NCBI GenBank assembly: GCA_036514535.1 | Contig: DATBWZ010000132.1 | Coordinates: forward strand, 1-6,791 | DNA: 6,791 bases | Direction: 5' to 3' | Source of the DNA: DATBWZ01 sp036514535 | Lineage (GTDB): Bacteria > JAMCPX01 > DATBWZ01 | Shown: in pieces, positions 1-4,728 of the stretch | How the letters are laid out: the number at the start of each line of letters is the position of its first letter | How positions within the stretch are numbered: position 1 is the first letter of the stretch | Notes under the pieces: generated by a model | Database searches by the model: none | Told to the model about the DNA's origin: nothing | What the model saw: the letters and a program-made list of their open reading frames with translations, nothing else | Translations under genes and position numbers: made by a program

Positions 1-233
1 CTGCCTTCAATCAGAACCTGACGGCCTTTGAATAGGTGCTCCTTGCATACTTCAGCCTGTTTTCCGAAAACAACTATATCAAAAAAACTAACCTCTTCCC
101 CCTGTTTCCCATCTGGAGATTTTCTTGGGTTCACAGCAAGGCTCAACTGCGCAACCGGCTTGCCGCCTCCCGTATATCTCATATCAGGATCCTTTGTAAG
201 CCTGCCCGTCAGAATAACCCTGTTATAATCCAT
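1..233 (-). CDS. ssb: Single-stranded DNA-binding protein SSB (N-terminal part, cut by window edge)
   Basis: The first 77 codons of SSB are present; the rest lies beyond base 1. SSB coats single-stranded DNA during replication, recombination and repair. The translated start MDYNRVILTGRLTKDPDMRY is the classic opening of the SSB OB-fold, followed by a GGGKPVAQLSLAVN strand, a SFFDIVVFGKQAE segment and KGRQVLIEG; these are the usual core OB-fold elements in the usual order. The ATG at 231-233 is preceded by a purine-rich Shine-Dalgarno (AGGGGGA, 241-247) with 7 bases of spacing. The gene begins 22 bases after the rpsF stop, so the two are almost certainly co-transcribed; rpsF-ssb(-rpsR) is a common bacterial arrangement. 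The acidic C-terminal tail that binds partner proteins is not visible here. Confidence 0.95.
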   Translation of the reverse strand, partial: MDYNRVILTGRLTKDPDMRYTGGGKPVAQLSLAVNPRKSPDGKQGEEVSFFDIVVFGKQAEVCKEHLFKGRQVLIEG

Positions 234-255
234 TTATTCATCCCCCTCACAGAAA

Positions 256-573
256 TCAGGTTTTTACCTCTGCCTCTTGCTTCTTATCCTCCTGGATCTT
301 CGTTGTCATAAAACGGAATACATTTTCCGATACACGGAGAATGCGTTCAAGCTCATTAACGGCCTCCCGTTCTCCGGTAAATTCCGCTCTGACATAGATT
401 CCTTCGGAACTCTTATTAATCGGGAACGCAAGGGTACGCTTGCCCCAGATGTCAAATTTTTCAGAGTTCGCGCCCTTGTCCTTCAGCGCCTGGGTTGCCC
501 TTTCAATAATAGCCGTCTGTTCCACTTCGGAAAGAGAAGGGGAAAGAATAATAACTGTTTCATATTTTCGCAT
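256..573 (-). CDS. rpsF: 30S ribosomal protein S6
   Basis: This encodes 105 residues, within the usual S6 range. S6 binds the central domain of 16S rRNA together with S18 in the 30S platform. The opening MRKYETVIILSPSLSE, the central WGKRTLAFPINKSSEGIY segment and the LERILRVSENVFRFMTTKI block are the diagnostic S6 motifs (ferredoxin-like fold). The tail (KIQEDKKQEAEVKT) is short and charged, as in many S6 proteins. The ATG at 571-573 has a strong Shine-Dalgarno (AGGGAGGT, 578-585). It ends with TGA at 256-258, just before ssb. A likely sigma-70 promoter at 643-671 and a leader with pairing potential around the ribosome binding site lie upstream. S6 operons are autoregulated by S6:S18 in several bacteria; whether that applies here is inference. 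Confidence 0.97.
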   Translation of the reverse strand: MRKYETVIILSPSLSEVEQTAIIERATQALKDKGANSEKFDIWGKRTLAFPINKSSEGIYVRAEFTGEREAVNELERILRVSENVFRFMTTKIQEDKKQEAEVKT

Positions 574-577
574 CTTG

Positions 578-629
578 ACCTCCCTATGGGTTCACAGCCC
601 ACCTGTTTTATGCAACAAATGAGCAGGGA
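578..629 (-). promoter_or_regulatory. rpsF 5' leader with possible Shine-Dalgarno-sequestering helix
   Basis: In the transcript sense, UCCCU (629-625) can pair with AGGGA (585-581), which is part of the rpsF Shine-Dalgarno. Directly next to it, UGGG (601-598) can pair with CCCA (590-587) around a 7-base loop. The two short helices could stack and hide the ribosome binding site. Ribosomal protein S6 leaders are often autoregulatory, so this is a candidate translational control element. I do not see a CCG-containing loop like that of the described S6:S18 leader motif, and short helices of 4-5 base pairs arise easily by chance. Confidence 0.3.
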
Positions 630-634
630 TATAA

Positions 635-650
635 TTTAGACTACTCTAAA
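635..650. repeat. Short inverted repeat over the rpsF -10 region
   Basis: TTTAGA and TCTAAA (635-640 and 645-650) form a 6-base-pair perfect inverted repeat with a 4-base centre. It overlaps the proposed -10 hexamer, so a repressor bound there would block RNA polymerase. As a hairpin it is AT-rich and has no U-tract downstream in the transcribed sense, so it is a poor intrinsic terminator. It may be chance in AT-rich DNA. Confidence 0.35.
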
Positions 651-671
651 GATAAATTAAAACTTTGTCAA
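643..671 (-). promoter_or_regulatory. Probable sigma-70 promoter for rpsF-ssb
   Basis: A perfect -35 box TTGACA (671-666) is followed by 17 bases and TAGAGT (648-643), which matches the TATAAT -10 consensus at 4 of 6 positions. Transcription would start near 636, giving a leader of about 63 bases before rpsF. The -35 box contains the sctT stop codon (TGA, 670-668), so the housekeeping operon gets its own promoter at the very end of the T3SS operon. The spacer is AT-rich, as expected. An inverted repeat (TTTAGA-4-TCTAAA, 635-650) covers the -10 region and could be an operator. Confidence 0.6.
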
Positions 672-1492
672 GGGATATTTATGTTCAAAAAATTATTTGT
701 AATTTTTATTCCGTTAGCAATAAACTCCCGCATAACCTCCGGACAGTTAATAATGATCAAAAATACCGCAACTGCAAGCACAATTTTCAAACTATGCATA
801 AGAAAATAAGCATTCAATTGTGGAAGCGAGCGGTTGATTACGCCAAAGGCAATATCCGCAAGAAAAAAGATAATTGCAAATGGCAGAAATAACGAGAGAA
901 CCGCGGTGAAAAAGAATCTAAGGAAAATTAAAATGTAATCAAACCCTATACTGACGAGATTAAAATTTTCAAATAACCTCGGGAATACCCTTATGATCCC
1001 GGCTATAAAGAACTTGTAAGCGCCGGATGACAGAAAAAGGAAACAGGCAAGCAAGAAGAAGAGCATGCCGAACTGAGAAGTGTATGCAGACATGGAGGGA
1101 TCCACGAGGCTAACCTGCGCCATGCCCCTCGCATCATCAGCCATCCTGCCGGCGGATTGAAAGACATGGAAAACGAGAGAGGCGAGCCATCCGATCAGAG
1201 CGCCACATGTCAAAACAAATAAAAATAAAATAATAAGCTTGCTGCCTGAAACATTTATGGAAACAACCCCGTAAAGCGGGAATGCGAGGGAAAAACCAAC
1301 ACAAATTCTCGCCGGAACAGGAAAGAGCCTGCTGCCAGTGAGCGGACCCAAGGACATCACGCCAGCCAAGCCGGCGCCCGCAAGCAGAAACCCCTGAATT
1401 TCTGCTCTGTTTATCTCAATTATGTTTAAAAATATATTTAAAGGCCCTTCTGTTACCATACGCAATATAAAATAAAAACGGGTAGAGATCAT
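668..1492 (-). CDS. sctT: Type III secretion export gate protein SctT (FliR/YscT family)
   Basis: This is a 274-residue, highly hydrophobic inner-membrane protein of the SctT/FliR family, which joins SctR and SctS in the export gate core. Hydrophobic stretches lie near residues 34-50, 64-80, 86-109, 142-167, 184-212 and 236-250. Between them is the conserved loop SAGRMADDARGMAQ...DPSMSAYTSQFG (113-142), followed by LFLSSG (152-157). The C-terminal NRSLPQLNAYFLMHSLK (220-236) is the family's PQLN signature. The RG-MA...DP...TS pattern, SSG in place of FliR's NGHH, and the overall wording favour the injectisome branch (YscT) over flagellar FliR. The ATG overlaps the sctS stop as ATGA (1489-1492) with little Shine-Dalgarno, pointing to translational coupling; an in-frame ATG at codon 12 is an alternative. 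It is the last gene of the operon; no sctU follows. Confidence 0.93.
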   Translation of the reverse strand: MISTRFYFILRMVTEGPLNIFLNIIEINRAEIQGFLLAGAGLAGVMSLGPLTGSRLFPVPARICVGFSLAFPLYGVVSINVSGSKLIILFLFVLTCGALIGWLASLVFHVFQSAGRMADDARGMAQVSLVDPSMSAYTSQFGMLFFLLACFLFLSSGAYKFFIAGIIRVFPRLFENFNLVSIGFDYILIFLRFFFTAVLSLFLPFAIIFFLADIAFGVINRSLPQLNAYFLMHSLKIVLAVAVFLIIINCPEVMREFIANGIKITNNFLNINIP

Positions 1493-1752
1493 CCATGTGA
1501 AATAAGCACAAATATCTCCTGGGTAAAAATTAGTATCTTCTCAAAAATCCACTTGCCACAGAGGCCAATAACTATAAACATGACAATCAGCTTGGGAACA
1601 AAAGAAAGGGAGTTATCCTGTATCTGGGTAACCGCCTGAAAAATACTTACTGCCAGCCCAATCAGCATCGCAGGTATAATCACCGGAAGGGTAACAACAA
1701 GCGTAAGCATCAACGCCCTGCCGAGCAGGAATATTATAATTTCTTCTTCCAT
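1489..1752 (-). CDS. sctS: Type III secretion export gate protein SctS (FliQ/YscS family)
   Basis: This is an 87-residue protein with two membrane-spanning stretches (about residues 14-36 and 50-72), the usual size and form of SctS/FliQ. Four to five copies of this family wrap around the SctR-SctT core to build the helical export gate. The hallmark segment between the helices, FQAVTQIQDNSLSFVPKL (about 38-55), is present; TQIQ is typical of injectisome SctS, whereas flagellar FliQ usually has TQIN. The ATG at 1750-1752 shares one base with the sctR stop (TGATG). A GTG one codon earlier (1753-1755) would give a GTGA 4-base overlap and is an equally plausible start. Its 3' end overlaps sctT by 4 bases. 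Confidence 0.94.
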   Translation of the reverse strand: MEEEIIIFLLGRALMLTLVVTLPVIIPAMLIGLAVSIFQAVTQIQDNSLSFVPKLIVMFIVIGLCGKWIFEKILIFTQEIFVLISHG

Positions 1753-2411
1753 CACACCCTGTAGCCAAGAACAAGGCTCTTGGAGAGCAGTTCCCAGCCA
1801 TTTACCGTTACAAAAAGCAGAAGTTTAAAGGGAAGCGAAACGGTCACCGGAGACAACATATGCATCCCCATTGAAACAAGTATGCTGGATATAAGCATAT
1901 CAAACACAAGAAAGGGCAGATAAATAACAAAACCCATTTCAAATGCCTCCTTCAGTTCGCTTATCATAAAAGATGGAATCAGGACAATAAAACTATCCTC
2001 CGGCGGAGGCGGCATATTTTTTTTACTTCTCACCTCTCCTGCGAGTTTCCAGAACATTGCGGATATATCCGGATGGGAATTTTCGGAAAGGAACTGCTTC
2101 AACGGAGACATTCCGGCGTTCCAGCCCTTTTTAATAATTGTAAAGGCGTCTGCCTTCAAAGATATTACAGATTCATTTTCCATGCTGGTTTTAATCCTTT
2201 CTCCAACCGGAGACATTATATAAAGTGTCAGAACAAGGGATATACCCATAATTACTATATTGGGCGGAACCTGCGATGTCCCGAGGGCACTTCTTAGAAT
2301 AGAAAACACAATAGAGATCTTAACAAAGGATGTGAGCATCATCAAAAAAATCGGGGCAATGGTCAATAAAGCAAGAAAGAAAAGAAGGTATGCCGGATTT
2401 TCAAATCGCAT
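1752..2411 (-). CDS. sctR: Type III secretion export gate protein SctR (FliP/YscR family)
   Basis: This is a 219-residue inner-membrane protein; five copies of SctR with one SctT form the export gate pore. It opens with a hydrophobic helix (about 8-27), then TSFVKISIVFSILRSALG (27-44), VPPN (48-51) and MSPVG (66-70). A soluble loop (71-138) includes MPPPPED. The C-terminal half holds FIVLIPSFMISELKEAFEMG (141-160), a hydrophobic stretch, and MGMHMLSPVTVSLPFKLLLF (181-200). SFVK, PVG and MLSP match YscR-type SctR; FliP usually has SFTR and MLPP. There is no long cleavable signal peptide of the kind seen in many FliP proteins. I chose the ATG at 2409-2411 because GGAG lies 6 bases upstream; an ATG two codons earlier (2415-2417) abuts that GGAG with no spacing. 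The start overlaps the upstream gene by 11 bases. An A8 run falls at codons for SKKN. Confidence 0.95.
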   Translation of the reverse strand: MRFENPAYLLFFLALLTIAPIFLMMLTSFVKISIVFSILRSALGTSQVPPNIVIMGISLVLTLYIMSPVGERIKTSMENESVISLKADAFTIIKKGWNAGMSPLKQFLSENSHPDISAMFWKLAGEVRSKKNMPPPPEDSFIVLIPSFMISELKEAFEMGFVIYLPFLVFDMLISSILVSMGMHMLSPVTVSLPFKLLLFVTVNGWELLSKSLVLGYRV

Positions 2412-2694
2412 TATCATCTCCGGGCTTAACCTGTTCTACCTCTTGATGACATTCTCCAATAGGTTCGTAAAGCAATCTGATTCCAGCCGGCGATACCCCG
2501 ATCATCAGACTCTTTCCGTCAGAATCAATAAGATAGATTGCATTTTTTGAATCAAGCCTTAGAACATTCTTAATCCTCATAGGACCAGATATTTTTAATG
2601 CCTTCTTCCTGTATAAAAACAACAAAAACCAGGCAATGCCGGCAAAAAAGAATACAAGCAAAAAGATCTCCATCATCCGGGTTATTGCTTCCAT
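2401..2694 (-). CDS. FliO-like small membrane protein within the T3SS operon
   Basis: This 97-residue protein has one N-terminal transmembrane helix (about residues 9-28), a basic YRKKALK stop-transfer patch, and a small cytoplasmic domain. The domain reads like FliO: RIKNVLRLDSKNAIYLIDSDG (40-60) then KSLMIGVSPAGIRLLYE (61-77), matching the FliO pattern of a beta-strand with a conserved leucine, a 'vvev..g..lllGvt...i.lL' core and little else. FliO is a chaperone for assembly of the FliP pentamer in flagella. Its place, directly between sctQ and sctR, equals fliO's place between fliN and fliP. Classical injectisomes lack a FliO counterpart, so this is unusual. The ATG at 2692-2694 follows the sctQ stop by three bases; a GTG at 2695-2697 is an alternative. 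Assignment is by topology, pattern and position, not by a profile search. Confidence 0.72.
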   Translation of the reverse strand: MEAITRMMEIFLLVFFFAGIAWFLLFLYRKKALKISGPMRIKNVLRLDSKNAIYLIDSDGKSLMIGVSPAGIRLLYEPIGECHQEVEQVKPGDDNAI

Positions 2695-2697
2695 CAC

Positions 2698-3033
2698 TCA
2701 CCTCTCAACAGACAGAATTTCTACTCCAATTTCGTCCCCTAAATTTATAAGCCTGCCCCTTCCTATTATCTTACCGTTTGCCGCTATGAGCACATCTTCA
2801 ACAGGTTTTTTCTTCAGGCTTAGAAGAATTCCGGGGACAAGCCTTTTCAATTCTGACAACCGCATCTTCATCCTTGAAAGTTCCACTGTTAAAGTAATTG
2901 GAATGCTGTCAACAATATCCGCAGATTTTTCCCCGCCCGCCGGAGCGCCGGCCTTATTCCCAGGGTCAACAATAAATTCTCCTGTATCAATATCAAACCC
3001 GCCAATGTCATCTCCGTTCTCAGACCTCAGCAT
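2698..3033 (-). CDS. Possible separately translated C-terminal fragment SctQ-C
   Basis: Within sctQ, codon 230 is an ATG (3031-3033) preceded by GGAGGT (3040-3045) with 6 bases of spacing, as good a ribosome binding site as any in the window. Translation from it would give a 111-residue protein holding the inter-domain linker and the whole second SPOA domain. Several injectisomes make such a fragment from an internal start in sctQ (YscQ-C, SsaQ short form, the SpaO short product), which pairs with full-length SctQ. The position just upstream of SPOA2 and the length agree with those cases. The caveat is that GGAGGT also encodes Gly-Gly in frame, so it could be there for coding reasons. Confidence 0.6.
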   Translation of the reverse strand: MLRSENGDDIGGFDIDTGEFIVDPGNKAGAPAGGEKSADIVDSIPITLTVELSRMKMRLSELKRLVPGILLSLKKKPVEDVLIAANGKIIGRGRLINLGDEIGVEILSVER

Positions 3034-3720
3034 AACCGCACCTCCAATTTTTCCATCATCAATTTTAATGTATGGTACGGGAAACAGGATTATTGATCCT
3101 GGCAAAAGGTCGTTCATTTTGCCAGCAAGGATTTCGGCTTCTGCAATTACAAAAACAAGCCATACCTCTGCGTCATCAAGCGCCCGGTTCTCTCTACTAA
3201 TATTGCAATTTAAAATCTCCTGTATAAATGCTCCAGGCATATCAATTCTTACAAATCCCGTCTCATCATCAAATTTTATACTTAAAACAGCGCAGGGCTT
3301 ATCCGGTGAAATTTTATTTAGTCCCAACCCATCCCATCTAATCTCATTAAACGGATGCACTCCGCGCAAGCAAAATAGAATCTTTATCATGAGGTAATCA
3401 AGGAATGCTATCTCAGCAGGAGTGAATCCTGCGTTGTTTCCACTGCCAAGCAGTGCAGTTAAAAGACTATTTATAAAATATTCGCTGAAAAACAGATTAA
3501 TTCTTTCGTTCCGTGGAATCCAGAGCGCTGTTCCGCACAATTCGTTTTTACTATCAAGCGCAGCAAACTCCCGACCAGCAGGCGTAACTACAATATCTTT
3601 GTCTACGCCAATAATACCCTTGAGATTTACAGTAAAGCCTTCTCCGACTTGCGACAATAACATTGTCATTGCATTTATTTGGCTCAACTCACTGTTATCA
3701 AATGATAATAATCTATCCAT
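2698..3720 (-). CDS. sctQ: T3SS cytoplasmic sorting-platform protein SctQ (YscQ family, two SPOA domains)
   Basis: At 340 residues this has the size of SctQ. SctQ forms the pods below the export apparatus that recruit chaperone-substrate complexes and connect to SctL-SctN. The N-terminal 180 residues are poorly conserved, as usual. A first SPOA-like domain spans about 183-250 and a clear second SPOA domain spans about 271-338 (IPITLTVELSRMKMRLSELK, then PGILLSLKKK, ANGKIIGRGRLINLGDEIGV). A proline/glycine-rich linker (253-264) separates them. Two SPOA domains in one chain is the injectisome arrangement; flagella split them between FliM and FliN. The ATG at 3718-3720 has GGAGGAG (3731-3737) upstream, and it overlaps the sctP stop by 8 bases. 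An internal start at codon 230 may yield a separate C-terminal product. Confidence 0.9.
   Translation of the reverse strand: MDRLLSFDNSELSQINAMTMLLSQVGEGFTVNLKGIIGVDKDIVVTPAGREFAALDSKNELCGTALWIPRNERINLFFSEYFINSLLTALLGSGNNAGFTPAEIAFLDYLMIKILFCLRGVHPFNEIRWDGLGLNKISPDKPCAVLSIKFDDETGFVRIDMPGAFIQEILNCNISRENRALDDAEVWLVFVIAEAEILAGKMNDLLPGSIILFPVPYIKIDDGKIGGAVMLRSENGDDIGGFDIDTGEFIVDPGNKAGAPAGGEKSADIVDSIPITLTVELSRMKMRLSELKRLVPGILLSLKKKPVEDVLIAANGKIIGRGRLINLGDEIGVEILSVER
3040..3045 (-). promoter_or_regulatory. Internal Shine-Dalgarno for SctQ-C
   Basis: GGAGGT is followed by six bases (GCGGTT) and then ATG (3033-3031), in frame with sctQ. Strength and spacing are near ideal, and exceed those of most annotated starts in this operon, which rely on coupling. 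Confidence 0.6.
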
Positions 3721-4276
3721 TTATCGCAAACTCCTCCACTCCAATCCCCCGAATCAGTAGTCCAGCCTTAATGATTTCCGAACATTCCCGGAAGAACCTG
3801 ATTGCCTCTCTATCATTTGTTAATATCCGAATTCCCACTTTTCCTCTGGAAATCCTCTCAACCCGTATCCTCGTATTTCTGAAAATATCCTCCTTAATGG
3901 CTATATTCACCTCTAAATTTCTTGAGGAATTTATACCTGAAAATATGCTGTGAATTACACTGGATGCGACCTTGTTCAGCATCAGCCTTTCTGGATATGT
4001 CTTATTGGCCTGATTGATTAAATCCGGCTCCTGATTTTGAATCGGGGGATAGGGCATTTTCTTAGTTTTTTCAGGTTGTTCGGAATACGGCTTATCCTTT
4101 TCCCCTCTGTTCTCTGCTGAAAACAATCTTTTTATAACATCTTCCTCGGCAGCTTTTTTATAAACAGAGATCCGGTGATAGCTTTTATGCCTGCCGTGTT
4201 TTGCGCCCAGCTTTTTTTTAATTATCCGGACACTGGATTGCCTGCTGATCTCATTGCTGTCCGTGTTTATTTTCAG
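3713..4276 (-). CDS. sctP: Short SctP-like protein (needle-length/substrate-switch family, T3S4-type C-terminus), probable CTG start
   Basis: It lies between sctO and sctQ, exactly the sctP (yscP/fliK) position. SctP/FliK proteins are secreted rulers whose C-terminal T3S4 domain touches SctU/FlhB to switch substrate class. Starting at the CTG at 4274-4276 gives 187 residues. The first 50 are basic and lysine-rich, residues about 51-95 are polar and proline-containing, and about 121-184 form a compact alpha/beta domain (LEVNIAIKEDIFRNTRIRVE, GKVGIRILTNDREAIRFF, IRGIGVEEFAI) that fits the FliK/YscP C-terminal pattern. No ATG, GTG or TTG exists in this frame before a TTG at 4124-4126 (137 residues, no Shine-Dalgarno). 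The CTG has AGGAGG 5 bases upstream and overlaps the sctO stop as CTGA. It is short for a ruler, comparable to the small members of the family. Identity rests on position and pattern. Confidence 0.68.
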   Translation of the reverse strand: MKINTDSNEISRQSSVRIIKKKLGAKHGRHKSYHRISVYKKAAEEDVIKRLFSAENRGEKDKPYSEQPEKTKKMPYPPIQNQEPDLINQANKTYPERLMLNKVASSVIHSIFSGINSSRNLEVNIAIKEDIFRNTRIRVERISRGKVGIRILTNDREAIRFFRECSEIIKAGLLIRGIGVEEFAING

Positions 4277-4728
4277 TTCCGCCTCCTTTTGGCTAAAATA
4301 AAATCTTCTGTTTCCACTGCTGATTTCTTCTCCTTAAGCCTTCCCTCTGCCACGCTGAGCTTTTTTTGGTATTTCCTGAGCCCATTCACCTTTTCTGTTG
4401 CATTTTTATATTTCTTCTTAATGCCTTCAAGCGCCTCTTGCAGGCAAAGGCACTCTTCTTTAAGCCTCCCAATATCAGATCTGTATTTATCTATCCTGCC
4501 TCGTATTTCTGAATTGAACATACTGATACTTTCAATATTCATTGAAGATCGGATTTTCCCCTTTATAACTTTTTCCAAATCTTGCAGATATCTCTGTCTC
4601 TTATTAAATATCAAGTCTATGTCCGAATACCGTTTATCCAATTCACTTATTTTCCTGCTTGTCAATTCCTTCAGCATCTTCTTCTCTTCCTCAAGCAGAC
4701 TCAGCATTTTTTCAATCCGGTATGCCAT
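4273..4728 (-). CDS. sctO: T3SS ATPase stalk protein SctO (FliJ/YscO-like coiled coil)
   Basis: This encodes 151 residues that are almost wholly charged heptad-like helix (rich in K, E, L and R), with no membrane segment or motif. A long antiparallel coiled coil of about 150 residues directly after sctN is the definition of SctO/FliJ, the central stalk that inserts in the ATPase hexamer much as the gamma subunit does in F1. It starts MAYRIEKMLSLLEEEKKMLK, similar in style to FliJ N-termini (an R/K-IEKML-type opening), and breaks near residues 63-72, possibly the turn between helices. Sequence conservation in this family is low, so size, coiled coil and position carry the call. The ATG at 4726-4728 overlaps sctN by 17 bases and has GAGGG nine bases upstream; an ATG at codon 8 is an alternative. 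The end overlaps the proposed sctP CTG. Confidence 0.85.
   Translation of the reverse strand: MAYRIEKMLSLLEEEKKMLKELTSRKISELDKRYSDIDLIFNKRQRYLQDLEKVIKGKIRSSMNIESISMFNSEIRGRIDKYRSDIGRLKEECLCLQEALEGIKKKYKNATEKVNGLRKYQKKLSVAEGRLKEKKSAVETEDFILAKRRRN
4282..4287 (-). promoter_or_regulatory. Strong Shine-Dalgarno that decides the sctP start
   Basis: A full AGGAGG sits inside the last codons of sctO, followed by CGGAA and then CTG (4276-4274), with the sctO TGA overlapping the CTG. No conventional start codon lies at a usable distance in the sctP frame. The site therefore argues for CTG initiation, or for a sequence error changing an ATG. Confidence 0.65.

Noticed and set aside
635..650. Intrinsic terminator for the T3SS operon
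   Set aside because: The stem is only 6 AT-rich base pairs and is not followed by a U-tract in the transcribed sense.
2636..3397. Long open frame on the + strand opposite sctQ (253 codons)
   Set aside because: Serine/proline/isoleucine-rich low-complexity translation with no domain, fully antisense to a clear gene; a shadow of sctQ.
4127..4272. Non-coding gap between sctO and sctP
   Set aside because: The sctP frame is open through it, and AGGAGG with correct spacing precedes a CTG at its upstream end, so it is more likely coding.
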